DNA from: Gemmatimonas aurantiaca T-27
GTDB taxonomy: Bacteria > Gemmatimonadota > Gemmatimonadetes > Gemmatimonadales > Gemmatimonadaceae
Direction of reading: 5' to 3'
NCBI RefSeq assembly: GCF_000010305.1
Contig: NC_012489.1
Coordinates: forward strand, 3,851,646 to 3,915,645
DNA: 64,000 bases
Shown here: positions 1 through 8,823 of the stretch, one piece after another
Position numbering within the stretch: the first letter of the stretch is position 1
Layout of the letters: each line of letters begins with the position of its first letter
Translations under genes and position numbers: made by a program
Notes under the pieces: model-generated
The model's database searches: none
What the model was told of the DNA's origin: nothing
The model's input: the letters and a program-made list of their open reading frames with translations, nothing else

Positions 1-467
1 GTGATGTGGTCGGCCTGAGTGGACACTCCAAGGACCTGACTCACGTCGCGATCGATGGCGGCCAACAGCGAGTCGAACACAGCGGGGTCGGCGAAGGCCC
101 GGTCGTAGGCACCGGAACCGGCACCCAGATTGATCACCGCGGCCACGGTACCATCGCGCAGATCGGCAACGGCTTGTTGTGCCAACCACGCCGCGCCGTG
201 AAAGTGAATCACCAGCGCATAGTGGCCACGTTTCCGGGTGCGATGGCCTATCCACAACTCGACCGTACGTCCGGCGGGCCCCGCGACGGCACGTTGCTGG
301 CCACCGAGCTCTCGCGCCGATAGTCGGGCATGCGCACGCGTGGATTCGTCCATCGGGGACGGATTCTGCGCTGCGGGAGGCACGGTGACGGGCGCCGGAG
401 GAGCGCCCTGGGCACCCGCTTCCAGCGCGGCGACCAGCAACAGGCAGGCAGTGACGAATCGGCGCAT
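1..467 (-). CDS. Secreted alpha/beta-hydrolase-like protein, C-terminus off window
   Basis: Reading leftwards from ATG at 467 the frame stays open to base 1, so about 155 N-terminal codons are visible and the rest is missing. The N-terminus is a classic Sec signal peptide (basic MRRF, a Leu/Ala/Val core, then AGAQG). After a Pro/Ala-rich linker comes a beta-strand followed by HFHGAAW near residue 90, which resembles the oxyanion-hole HG motif of alpha/beta hydrolases. The catalytic Ser region lies outside the window, so the enzyme class is an inference from fold alone. The gene is divergent from the plug-domain gene at 537 with a 69-base spacer. Confidence 0.6.
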   Translation of the reverse strand, partial: MRRFVTACLLLVAALEAGAQGAPPAPVTVPPAAQNPSPMDESTRAHARLSARELGGQQRAVAGPAGRTVELWIGHRTRKRGHYALVIHFHGAAWLAQQAVADLRDGTVAAVINLGAGSGAYDRAFADPAVFDSLLAAIDRDVSQVLGVSTQADHI

Positions 468-536
468 AGGGGATGGATGCTGGCGGTCTGACCGGAAGCG
501 GATACGTTGGAGGGATCATCTCCAGCAGGCAATGCC

Positions 537-2051
537 ATGACCACGCCGTTGAGCAATCGTCTTCGCAGGCTCGTCTGGTGGACGGGCGCACTCGCCATCC
601 CCTCCATCACCAATGCGCAGCCCGCCGTGGCGCAGCCCACTGGCGCGCGGGTCGCGGCGGTGCGTGGAGTGGTTTTCGACAGTCTGGCCGGTGTGCCACT
701 CGGCGATGCCACCGTACAACTGGTATCCGCGGATGGCAGCGGCGCCTTTGGAAAGACCGTCTCGGCGGATCGCACGGGACAGTTCTACATCGACAGCGTG
801 CCCGATGGCCGCTATGCCCTTGGTTTCTTCCACCCGAAACTCGATTCGCTCGGCATGGAAGCGCCGCTGCGGATGGTTCAGGTGTCGAATCAACAGAACG
901 CCGTTGTTGGCACCGGTATTCCCGCGCCCAAGGCCTACCGTGCCATGGTATGTGGCTCGGCCGCAAATCCCTTGGGGAATGCGGCGTTGGTCGGTTTTGT
1001 GCGCGATGCCACCACGCACGCCCCCGTACCGGGAGCGACAGTGCTGGTGAGCTGGCTCGAAATGTCTCTCGGCGGTGCGGGAGGGACGCAGATTCGTACC
1101 GTGCGCCGCACCGCAAAGACGAGCGACAATGGCTGGTATTCCGTGTGCCAGGTCCCGAGCCCAGGCAGCATCCAGGTGAGCGCCCGGAGTGACGCTGGAG
1201 GAACAGACACGCTGCAACTGGAAGTGCCGAGCTCTGGATTGCTCCGCCGTGAGCTGGCCGTCGGCGCCGCGCACGTGACCGTGGTGCAAGACGGCGCGAG
1301 CAAGGCAGATACCAGCGGATTGCCGCCGCGCGTGATGCAAACGGGAGACGGCACACTTCGCGGCACGGTAGTGGGTGCCGCCATCGGCGCTTCAGCAGGT
1401 CGCCCGCTGGTTGGTGCGACCGTTGGTATGGCCAACGGACCGCAGACCAGAACGGATGCCAAGGGCGAATGGACACTCTCGTCACTACCACGAGGCACGC
1501 GTGCATTGGAAGTGCGTGCCGTGGGCTATTACCCGGAGCGCCTCGCCGTGGATGTCGTGGAGGACGCACCGCCACAACACGTATCCCTGGTGACGTTCAA
1601 GTCAGTGCTGGACACCATGAAGGTCATTGCCAGCCCTGCCCCCCTCGTTGCCGGCGGTTTTCTCGAGCGTCGACGCTCCGGCCTGGGCACGTACATCACG
1701 GCCAATGACATCGCGGTGAAGACGGCCATGATGACCAGCGAGATCTTCCGGAATATTCCAGGCATCTATCTGGAGTATCCACAATCCGCGGACATCGACG
1801 GCGAGAGGCCTGCGTCCAGCATGAACTCTCCAGAACCGGTGGTGCTGATGCGCAGCAACGCCGGCACCCGATGCTTTCCCACGATTGTCTACAACGGCAC
1901 GTTGATGCAGCACCTCAGTACTCCGGACCTGAACAGCTTCCTCAATCCCAAAAACATCCTGGCCATCGAGGTGTACCGACCCGGCCAGGCCCCGCCGAAC
2001 TTCCAGATCGGCTTGAGCGGGTGTGGCAGCATCGTCCTGTGGACCCGCTAG
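537..2051 (+). CDS. Carboxypeptidase-regulatory-like protein with TonB-plug-like C-terminus
   Basis: A 504-residue exported protein. The N-terminus has Arg residues and a hydrophobic stretch ending near NAQPA, a probable signal peptide. Three Ig-like carboxypeptidase regulatory modules follow (about residues 35-110, 140-235 and 265-345; the third contains LVGATVGM and ALEVRAVGYYPERL). The C-terminal 150 residues resemble the plug domain of TonB-dependent receptors (SEIFRNIPGIYLEYP, then LNPKNILAIEVYRPG), but no beta-barrel follows. Large families of this architecture are typical of Gemmatimonadota; their role is unproven, with surface or periplasmic binding the usual guess. I chose ATG 537 over the upstream in-frame TTG at 507 because it places the signal peptide at the start. 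Confidence 0.75.
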   Translation: MTTPLSNRLRRLVWWTGALAIPSITNAQPAVAQPTGARVAAVRGVVFDSLAGVPLGDATVQLVSADGSGAFGKTVSADRTGQFYIDSVPDGRYALGFFHPKLDSLGMEAPLRMVQVSNQQNAVVGTGIPAPKAYRAMVCGSAANPLGNAALVGFVRDATTHAPVPGATVLVSWLEMSLGGAGGTQIRTVRRTAKTSDNGWYSVCQVPSPGSIQVSARSDAGGTDTLQLEVPSSGLLRRELAVGAAHVTVVQDGASKADTSGLPPRVMQTGDGTLRGTVVGAAIGASAGRPLVGATVGMANGPQTRTDAKGEWTLSSLPRGTRALEVRAVGYYPERLAVDVVEDAPPQHVSLVTFKSVLDTMKVIASPAPLVAGGFLERRRSGLGTYITANDIAVKTAMMTSEIFRNIPGIYLEYPQSADIDGERPASSMNSPEPVVLMRSNAGTRCFPTIVYNGTLMQHLSTPDLNSFLNPKNILAIEVYRPGQAPPNFQIGLSGCGSIVLWTR

Positions 2052-2058
2052 GGACGCG

Positions 2059-2928
2059 TCAGGTCAGTCCACTGAGCAGATAGGTCGGCACCACGTCGCG
2101 TGCGGTGGCCACATTGGCGCGCGTGGTGACACCGGTGAGCACGATGGCCGAATCGATGCCCACGGTCTGCGCGCCGGCAATGTCGGTGTGCAGGGTGTCG
2201 CCGAGCATCACGACATCGCGTGTGCCGATGGCCTCGAGCGCCGCATTGAAGTGAATCGGAGATGGTTTGCCGAGCACTTCGAACGTTGGCGCTTCCTCGT
2301 GCAACAGGACTTCGAGTGCCTGTTCGAGCATCCGGGCGAACGCGCCAGCCGTGAATCCGAAGCGCCGCAGGCCGGACGGATAGATCAGGTCGGGATTGGC
2401 CAGGATCAGGCGTGGCATGCGCCCATGATGGTGGGCCTCGAGAATCATCGACAGAATGGCATCGAGCGAGTCGACCAGGTCGATACTGCCTTCATCCGCG
2501 ATGACCACGGCGTCGGCCGGATGATCAGGTGAGGGGTCGACCACCGTGGCGCCGACTTCGCGAGCATAGTTGGCCGAGTCCTCAGTGCCCAGGACGACCA
2601 CGCGCCCATTCGCCAACCCATGGGCGTGCAGTGCCGGTCCGATCATCATGCCAGAAGACAGGATGTGGGCCGGTTCGACCGGCACGCCGAGTCTCGCGAG
2701 GCGCTGCGCCGCGCGCTCAGGAGAACGTGACGCGTCGTTGGTGACCACCAGGAACGGCTGATCGTGACGCTGCAACAATCGTACGGCGTCACCGGCGCCC
2801 GGCAGGGCCCCGGACGCATTGACCAACACACCGTAGGCATCAAAGAGCACGGCCGCATGCAGCGTCCGGAGCTCGGCAAAGGACAGTTCGCGCGGCATGA
2901 AGCCAATATAGTCCGCGCGAACCGCCAT
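2059..2928 (-). CDS. HAD-IIA family hydrolase (NagD-like sugar/nucleotide phosphatase)
   Basis: A 289-residue cytoplasmic HAD class IIA phosphatase-like protein. Motif I reads FDAYGVLVNASG, so the nucleophile Asp is present while the usual second Asp of DxD is Tyr. Motif II is TNDASRS, the Lys motif is GKPSPIHF and the acidic motif is MLGDTLHTDI. HAD-IIA relatives dephosphorylate small phosphorylated metabolites; the substrate here cannot be read. The start at 2928 is preceded by AGGGA eight bases away; a second ATG at 2898 is possible. It ends 8 bases from the convergent plug-domain gene and begins 11 bases after the LssY_C gene, so those two are probably cotranscribed. Confidence 0.8.
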   Translation of the reverse strand: MAVRADYIGFMPRELSFAELRTLHAAVLFDAYGVLVNASGALPGAGDAVRLLQRHDQPFLVVTNDASRSPERAAQRLARLGVPVEPAHILSSGMMIGPALHAHGLANGRVVVLGTEDSANYAREVGATVVDPSPDHPADAVVIADEGSIDLVDSLDAILSMILEAHHHGRMPRLILANPDLIYPSGLRRFGFTAGAFARMLEQALEVLLHEEAPTFEVLGKPSPIHFNAALEAIGTRDVVMLGDTLHTDIAGAQTVGIDSAIVLTGVTTRANVATARDVVPTYLLSGLT

Positions 2929-2939
2929 CCACGAAGTCC

Positions 2940-4151
2940 CTATTCCCGAAGTCGCACGATGGCCACGCGCCAATCGGAAAGGAATGTGCCTCGTGTGTCC
3001 TCGGCTGGAGCGATTCGCGCCCAGTCGCCGCGCTGGACCACCTGCTGCATCGCCACCAGATCCCCGACCAGTTTTTCCCGCTCGATGTCGATGTTGTCTT
3101 CCACACGATGTGTGAAGCCACGGTGCTCGCGCGAGATCAACACGCCAATGTCGTGCGTGGCGGCGGCCACCCAGAGGGGCACACCGGCGAGAATGCTGTC
3201 GGTGCGCCAGATGCGCACATGATGGCGTTTGGCAAACGTATCGGTGACGCGCTGAAACACGAGATCGGGATCGCGTCCGAACATCGTCTGGGCCGACACG
3301 GGCTGGTGGGTATACCCTTCCGCCGCTGCGGCGCGCACGAAGGTCTCGAAATCGGAGCGCGTGGACATGCGATCGGGTGTATCCCACCCTGCGGCGGTGA
3401 AAGCGCTGCGCACCTGCGCCTCGGTGCCCAGTAACATGACGTTGATGAAATCGCCCGGACCACGTCCACCGGCCGTGAGGCCACGGGCAGGCAGGGATGT
3501 CAACATCGCGCGCATTGCCGCATCGGGCACGAGCGTGTCGGGAGGCACATAGGTGGGCCACGCCCCCAGCGTCATCGGTTGCCGCATGCGCAACGTGAAG
3601 TCGGTGCCGGGCGGAAACACCACACGTCGGTGCCGCTCTTCCGCTTCGCCGCGCACCGCCGTGAACAACAACGCACCAGCCACCGGGTCCACGGAACCCA
3701 ACAGCAACGTGGACCAGGCAGCGCGCGATTTCACCAGACTGGCCAGGGGCGGCCCCAGAATTCGCCCGTCGTTGTCCACGGTTTCGCGGGCATTGTCGAC
3801 GGTGGTCACGATGGCGTCGATCGGTAGGGTGATACCGTCGGACGTGAGTGACGTGAAACGCACACGCACGGTACGGCGTGCACCGGCGAGTCGCTCCGTA
3901 CCGACCTCGTCCACAACTCCAGCGACCTCAGCGCGCGGTGCAATCGCGATGCGTCCGTTGACCAGAACGGGCGTGAGCACCTGAGCGCGGATGGTTCGTC
4001 CGCGAAACGTGTCACGCGCCTCGAGCGAATCGAGCAAGCGCACCGAGAGTATCGTACCTGTCGGCAGTTGCTGTGCATCGACGCGTGTGGACATGCCGGC
4101 CGCGAGCCACATGGCCACGATCAGCCTGGGGAAAAGACACCGAGAACGCAT
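2940..4151 (-). CDS. Secreted protein with LssY-type C-terminal domain
   Basis: A 403-residue protein with a signal peptide (MRSRCLFPRL, hydrophobic core, then VDAQQ). The middle part, about residues 25-200, is beta-rich with repeated references to a ceiling value and no catalytic motif I recognise. The C-terminal 180 residues match the LssY_C pattern: GDFINVMLLGTEAQVRSAF, then a GW...D segment, FQRVTDTFAKRHHVRIW and THDIGV. LssY_C is usually attached to PAP2 phosphatase or membrane domains; here it stands alone behind a secreted domain. Function unknown. The annotated start at 4151 fits the signal peptide better than the upstream in-frame GTG/ATG at 4199. Confidence 0.65.
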   Translation of the reverse strand: MRSRCLFPRLIVAMWLAAGMSTRVDAQQLPTGTILSVRLLDSLEARDTFRGRTIRAQVLTPVLVNGRIAIAPRAEVAGVVDEVGTERLAGARRTVRVRFTSLTSDGITLPIDAIVTTVDNARETVDNDGRILGPPLASLVKSRAAWSTLLLGSVDPVAGALLFTAVRGEAEERHRRVVFPPGTDFTLRMRQPMTLGAWPTYVPPDTLVPDAAMRAMLTSLPARGLTAGGRGPGDFINVMLLGTEAQVRSAFTAAGWDTPDRMSTRSDFETFVRAAAAEGYTHQPVSAQTMFGRDPDLVFQRVTDTFAKRHHVRIWRTDSILAGVPLWVAAATHDIGVLISREHRGFTHRVEDNIDIEREKLVGDLVAMQQVVQRGDWARIAPAEDTRGTFLSDWRVAIVRLRE

Positions 4152-4263
4152 GACTGTGGCATTCCTGTTGAACGTGACACCGGTAGGATGATGCACCACC
4201 GTACAATGTTGTCAGGGCGTGCATCAGCGTAAGTTGGCTTCCCCGTCCCTTCGGATCTGCTCA

Positions 4264-5502
4264 ATGACCTGGAAACAGAAGACCGCGCTTTTTCTCGGCA
4301 GTCAGGCGCTGTCGCTGTTCGGCACCGCGCTGGTGCAGTACGCGCTGATGTGGCATGTCACGCTGGCCACGAAGTCCGGCTGGCTGATGACCATATACAT
4401 CCTGTGCGGTTTTGTCCCCGCCTTTCTCGTGTCTCCGTTTGCTGGCGTGTGGGCCGACCGCATGGATCGCAAACGGCTCATCATCCTGTCCGACGGCAGC
4501 ATTGCCGTGGTCACGCTGCTCCTGGCGCTGGCGCTGCGCTCGGGGCAGAACGTGTTGTGGCTCATCATGATCACGGCGGGTGTGCGCGCGATTGGCCAGG
4601 CCATCCAGCAGCCGGCCGTGGGTGCGCTGCTGCCTCAGTTCGTCCCGGCGGATCAACTGGCGCGCGTGAACGGCATCCAGAGCACGGTGCAATCGGCGAC
4701 GTTCTTCGGTGCCCCGATGCTGGCCGGTTTCCTGATGTCGGTCTGGCCGCTCGAATACGTGTTTCTGCTCGATGTCGTCACCGCTGCGGTGGCCATTTCG
4801 TTGCTGGCGGCGTTCCTGAAGATCCCGCCGCATGAAAAGGCTGGCGTGCCACAGTCGGTGTCGTACTTCGCCGATATGCGGCTCGGCTTCGACTACATCC
4901 GCGCCCACCGTTTCCTGGTGCCGTACTTCAGCTTCGTGGCAGTGCTGCTGGTACTGGTGGCACCGGCAGCCTTCCTCACGCCGCTCCAGGTGGTGCGCAC
5001 CTTCGGCTCCGATGTCTGGCGCCTGACTGCCATCGAAATGGCGTTTTCGGTGGGCATGATGACGGGTGGTGCGATCATGGCCTGGTGGGGTGGTTTCACC
5101 AATCGCATTCACACCATGGTGCTGTCATCGGCCATCATGGCGGTGTGCACATCGCTTCTGGGGCTGATGCCCAACTTCTGGGCGTACCTCGTTCCGATGG
5201 GCATCTTCGGCGTGGCGCTGCCGCTCTACAACGCCGGGGCAACGGTGTTGTTGCAGGAACATGTCGAGCCCGACTATCTGGGCCGGGTGTTCTCCATCTT
5301 CACGATGCTGCAGACGGCCATGATGCCGCTCGGCATGCTGGTGTTCGGTCCGATGTCGGAGTACGTGCGCATCGAAACGCTGCTGATCGTGACCGGTATT
5401 GCCATGGGCGCGCAGCTCCTCTGGGTGATGAACGACCGCACGCTGATTGCGGCGGGTGTCCCGGTGGTACGGCCGGCTGAGGCGGAGGCGACAACGGAAT
5501 GA
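4264..5502 (+). CDS. MFS transporter (MFS_3 / drug-efflux type)
   Basis: A 412-residue integral membrane protein with 12 predicted hydrophobic helices. The loop between helices 2 and 3 carries GVWADRMDRKR, the MFS signature GxxxDRxxRR/K. The second half repeats the pattern. It resembles macrolide/enterobactin exporters of the MFS_3 group, which expel small hydrophobic compounds by proton antiport; the substrate is not inferable. ATG 4264 starts just before the first helix (TALFLGSQALSLFG). It is divergent from the LssY_C gene; a TACAAT hexamer at 4202-4207 is a possible -10 element. No adjacent regulator is seen. Confidence 0.85.
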   Translation: MTWKQKTALFLGSQALSLFGTALVQYALMWHVTLATKSGWLMTIYILCGFVPAFLVSPFAGVWADRMDRKRLIILSDGSIAVVTLLLALALRSGQNVLWLIMITAGVRAIGQAIQQPAVGALLPQFVPADQLARVNGIQSTVQSATFFGAPMLAGFLMSVWPLEYVFLLDVVTAAVAISLLAAFLKIPPHEKAGVPQSVSYFADMRLGFDYIRAHRFLVPYFSFVAVLLVLVAPAAFLTPLQVVRTFGSDVWRLTAIEMAFSVGMMTGGAIMAWWGGFTNRIHTMVLSSAIMAVCTSLLGLMPNFWAYLVPMGIFGVALPLYNAGATVLLQEHVEPDYLGRVFSIFTMLQTAMMPLGMLVFGPMSEYVRIETLLIVTGIAMGAQLLWVMNDRTLIAAGVPVVRPAEAEATTE

Positions 5503-5593
5503 AAGGGTTCCTGCGGGCGCTGCGCGCGAAAACGGCAGACAGGGAAGGGAAAGAAATGGCGGTCAGGGAGGATCGAAATTTCTTTTGCTGTGA

Positions 5594-5620
5594 TGTCGAT
5601 TTCTGCTTCGCTCGTTCGAC
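5594..5620 (+). promoter_or_regulatory. Candidate ECF42-type sigma promoter
   Basis: TGTCGA at 5594-5599 and CGAC at 5617-5620 are separated by 17 bases. This matches the bipartite consensus I recall for ECF42 sigma factors (TGTCGA in the -35 region, CGA/TC in the -10 region), and lies about 87 bases upstream of the DGPF gene that is coupled to an ECF42-type sigma gene. It would make the pair autoregulated. The motif is seen; the promoter role is inferred. Confidence 0.5.
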
Positions 5621-5706
5621 GCCCGTATGAGGCGAGCGGGATGTCTGGTGGTTCAGTGCCTGCCGAGATCTTTCAGGAAACATCTAAACCCATAGAGGAC
5701 AACAGC

Positions 5707-6144
5707 ATGCGCGTCATGGTCATCGTGAAGGCCAGTCATGAAAGCGAAAACGGCATCATGCCGAGCACCGAACAACTGACGGCGATGGGCAACTTCAATG
5801 AAGAGCTCGTCAATGCGGGCATGATGCTGGCCGGTGACGGGTTGCACCCCAGCGTGCGTGGCAAACGGGTGCGATTCGAGGGGAAGAAGTCCATCACGGT
5901 CATTGATGGCCCCTTTGCGGAAACGAAGGAGCTCATCGCCGGCTTCTGGATCTGGAAGGTCGCCTCCATGGACGACGCCATCGCCTGGGCGCGCCGGATT
6001 CCGGCTGAGGAAGGGGTGATATCGGAAGTGGAACTCCGCCCGTGTTTTGAATCCGAGGACTTTGGTGCGGAGCTGACGCCGGAGCTGGTGGCGCAGGAAG
6101 ATCGTCTGCGGAGCAAGGTCGAGGCGCAGCAGTCGGGCCAGTGA
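5707..6144 (+). CDS. YciI/DGPF-domain protein linked to ECF sigma factor
   Basis: A 145-residue cytoplasmic protein of the YCII-related (PF03795) family. It contains the DGPF motif within VIDGPFAETKELIAGFWIWKV, and an upstream HxS-like start (VKASHESENG). DGPF proteins are the genomic signature partners of ECF42 sigma factors and are often their targets; the biochemical role is unknown, though YciI itself has been proposed to be an enzyme. Start ATG 5707 has a GAGGA Shine-Dalgarno eight bases upstream; the longer frame from 5590 has no support. The stop codon shares one base with the start of the sigma gene, giving TGATG coupling. Confidence 0.9.
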   Translation: MRVMVIVKASHESENGIMPSTEQLTAMGNFNEELVNAGMMLAGDGLHPSVRGKRVRFEGKKSITVIDGPFAETKELIAGFWIWKVASMDDAIAWARRIPAEEGVISEVELRPCFESEDFGAELTPELVAQEDRLRSKVEAQQSGQ

Positions 6145-7451
6145 TGACCGGCGACGCCAGGACCAACGAGGTCCGGCACGCCGTCGCGACGATCTGGCGG
6201 GCAGAATCGGCCCGTCTGATCGCCGCCTTGGTGCGACGCACCGGTGATGTGAGCACGGCGGAAGACCTCGCACAGGACGCGCTGATGGCGGCATTGGCGC
6301 AGTGGCCGCAGAGTGGCATTCCCGAGAACCCGGGTGCGTGGCTCATGCAGAGCGCCCGCCATCGCGCCATCGATGGACTGCGACGAGGGCAACGCCTCGA
6401 ACGCAAACACGCCGAACTGGCGGAGCAGCTCGACGCACAGCAGCGCGTCCATCCCGAAGACCAGTGGGCGCAGGCACTCGACGATCACGTAGGCGACGAC
6501 GTGCTCCGTCTGCTCTTCATGACGTGTCATCCGGTGCTGGCGGTCGATGCGCAGGTCGCACTGACATTGCGGCTACTGGGCGGTCTCACCACGGCGGAGA
6601 TCGGCCGCGCCTATCTGGCGCCCGAGTCGACGATCGCACAGCGCATCGTACGGGCCAAACGCACGCTCAACGAATCGCGAGTGCCGTTCGAGATGCCGCG
6701 AGGTGCCGCACTCGGTGAGAGGGTGGGGTCGGTGCTCCGGGTGCTGTACCTCGTCTTCAATGAGGGGTACGCAGCCAGCGCCGGCGACGACTGGATGCGC
6801 CCCGCGTTGGCAGACGAAGCCCTGCGCCTGGCCCGCTTGCTGACGGCACTGATGCCGGAGGTATCGGAAGCGCACGGATTGCTGGCGCTGATGGAGCTGC
6901 AGTGGTCTCGCGCCGATGCGCGCATCGGACCCAACGGGACGGCCGTCCTGTTGCTGGACCAGGACCGGAGCCGGTGGGATCTACTGGCAATCCGTCGTGG
7001 ACTGGCCGCGCAGTCCCAGGCGGAATCACTCACCGGCACGCTGGGCCCGTATGCCTTGCAGGCCGCGATTGCCGCATGCCATGCCCGGGCCACCACGGCC
7101 AGTGAGACCGACTGGGTACGCATCGTGGCCCTCTACGATGGGCTGGTGGAACTCACCGGATCGCCGGTGGTGGAGCTCAACCGAGCGGTGGCGGTGTCGA
7201 TGGCCTTCGGTCCAGCCGAGGGTTTGATGTTATTGGCTGAACTGTCGGAGGATCCCGCACTGCGGAGATATCACCTGTTGCCGGCCGCCCGTGGCGACAT
7301 GCTCGACCGCGCGGGGCGGGTAGAAGAGGCGATCGTCGCGCTGAGGGAAGCCGTGAATCTTGCCGAGAACACTCAGGATCGCGCGGTACTGGAGCAAAGA
7401 ATCACATCACTGACGCAGAAGTCAGGCATCAGTATCACGCCAGTGTCTTGA
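6144..7451 (+). CDS. ECF42-type RNA polymerase sigma factor with C-terminal TPR-like domain
   Basis: A 435-residue sigma-70-family protein. Region 2 covers about residues 15-85 (DLAQDALMAALAQWP, then GAWLMQSARHRAIDGLRR), region 4 about 120-175 (LTLRLLGGLTTAEIGRAYLAPESTIAQRIVRAKRTL). The long C-terminal extension of about 230 residues (helical, with LYLVFNEGY, AHGLLALMELQ and LPAARGDMLDRAGR) is diagnostic of the ECF42 group, which lacks an anti-sigma partner; none is seen here. It directs polymerase to a small regulon that usually includes the DGPF gene in front of it. Length and architecture match the family. Confidence 0.9.
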   Translation: MTGDARTNEVRHAVATIWRAESARLIAALVRRTGDVSTAEDLAQDALMAALAQWPQSGIPENPGAWLMQSARHRAIDGLRRGQRLERKHAELAEQLDAQQRVHPEDQWAQALDDHVGDDVLRLLFMTCHPVLAVDAQVALTLRLLGGLTTAEIGRAYLAPESTIAQRIVRAKRTLNESRVPFEMPRGAALGERVGSVLRVLYLVFNEGYAASAGDDWMRPALADEALRLARLLTALMPEVSEAHGLLALMELQWSRADARIGPNGTAVLLLDQDRSRWDLLAIRRGLAAQSQAESLTGTLGPYALQAAIAACHARATTASETDWVRIVALYDGLVELTGSPVVELNRAVAVSMAFGPAEGLMLLAELSEDPALRRYHLLPAARGDMLDRAGRVEEAIVALREAVNLAENTQDRAVLEQRITSLTQKSGISITPVS

Positions 7452-7608
7452 AGTAATTTCTCACGGGTGCACGTTCCTGCGTTTGTGGCCCCTCATCCAC
7501 GAACGCTTCATGCGGATTCATCGCAGGATCCGGGTGGTTCACCGAGCGAACACCACCGGTTACCGAATCCGCTTGGAGGCCGGAGCGTAGGGGCTGTAAC
7601 GTCTGCCC

Positions 7609-8823
7609 ATGCTGCTGCCGATCCCCTTCCGCCTCCGCCGCGATACCGGCGAGACGCCGCTGTCGCCCATGCCGCGCGGCGTCGTGCTGCTGCTGCACGC
7701 CGGATACTGGGCCATGTACCTCCTGCTCATGGCGCTGATCTTCGCGCTCGTGCAGGCCCAGACACGTAGCCCGATGGGACTGGTGACGTTGCTGTTTCGG
7801 TCGCGCCTCGCGTTTCAGCTCATCGTGCCCAACGTCGTGGCGTTTTACATCGCCTATGGCATTCTCGCGCCGCGCTTCCTGGCCACCCGGCGATTCGGTG
7901 CGTTCATCCTGGGCGGTCTCGTGGCCCTGCTCTCCGCGTCCGCCGTGAGCCTGGCCGGCGTGCCGTCGCGTATCCTCGATCCGTCGTCCATCTACATCGC
8001 GGCCAATCGCATCACCCCGTTCCTGATGGCCACCGGTGGCATCGCGGCCATCCACGTGACCATCGCCACGATCATGCGGGGCTTTGTGGGCTGGTACGAT
8101 GACTTTGCCGAACGGGATGCCCTGCGCCGCCGCACCACCGAGATGGAAGTGGCGTTGATGCGCGCGACCCTCGATCCGCACTTCCTGTTCAACACGCTGA
8201 ACAACATCGACACGCTGATCACGCGGGCCCCGGAGACCGCCTCGCTGTACCTCACGCGCCTCTCGGAGCTGCTGCGTTTTGTCCTCTATGATTCGCGTGC
8301 CGACCTGGTACCGCTCGACACCGAACTGGCCTTCCTCGACAAGTACATCGCGCTCCAGCGCCTACGCCTGCGCAACCCGGACACCGTCACCTATGCGGTG
8401 CGCGGCAACCGACAGGGCAGCCTGATTGCCCCCATGCTGCTGGTGCCGTTTGTCGAGAATGCGTTCAAGCATGCCTCAGGGCAAAAAGCCACGGGCGCCA
8501 TCGCCGTGGACATCGCCGTCGACAACACCTCGCTGCGCTTCACCTGTGCCAATCGGTATGACCCGGCCCGACGCGATCAGGCGGTAACTGATGGTACAGC
8601 GCTCGCCGGTGGCCTGGGCAACGACCTCATTCGCCGCCGCCTCGAGCTGCTGTACGCCGGCCGCTTCACGTTGCAGATCGACGATCAGGACGCGGTGTAC
8701 TCCGTGCACCTGTCCGTGCAGTTGGCGAGTGCGCCAATCTCGCCGTCCCTTCACGCCCCCGCGGCCACAGTCACGAATCTGGCGTCTCTCTCCGCCGCTG
8801 CGCATGCGCTGTCTCATCATTGA
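7609..8823 (+). CDS. LytS-type membrane sensor histidine kinase
   Basis: A 404-residue kinase. Four or so hydrophobic segments lie between residues 25 and 165, followed by a short coiled linker and the His_kinase (PF06580) box ATLDPHFLFNTLNNIDTLI with the phosphorylatable His at residue 191. The N-box is LLVPFVENAFKHASG and a glycine box is GGLGNDLIRRRLELLY. Kinases of this class phosphorylate LytTR regulators. The 3' end overlaps the regulator gene by 20 bases, so the two are cotranslated. The signal is unknown. The 157 bases upstream contain no feature I can defend. Confidence 0.9.
   Translation: MLLPIPFRLRRDTGETPLSPMPRGVVLLLHAGYWAMYLLLMALIFALVQAQTRSPMGLVTLLFRSRLAFQLIVPNVVAFYIAYGILAPRFLATRRFGAFILGGLVALLSASAVSLAGVPSRILDPSSIYIAANRITPFLMATGGIAAIHVTIATIMRGFVGWYDDFAERDALRRRTTEMEVALMRATLDPHFLFNTLNNIDTLITRAPETASLYLTRLSELLRFVLYDSRADLVPLDTELAFLDKYIALQRLRLRNPDTVTYAVRGNRQGSLIAPMLLVPFVENAFKHASGQKATGAIAVDIAVDNTSLRFTCANRYDPARRDQAVTDGTALAGGLGNDLIRRRLELLYAGRFTLQIDDQDAVYSVHLSVQLASAPISPSLHAPAATVTNLASLSAAAHALSHH

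Noticed and set aside
473-1192. Frame of 239 codons over the plug-domain gene
   Set aside because: Out of register with the coherent signal-peptide and regulatory-domain frame; Arg/Trp-rich shadow.
4202-4207. TACAAT as a certain promoter of the MFS gene
   Set aside because: No -35 hexamer at 16-18 bases; only mentioned in the MFS entry as a possible -10.
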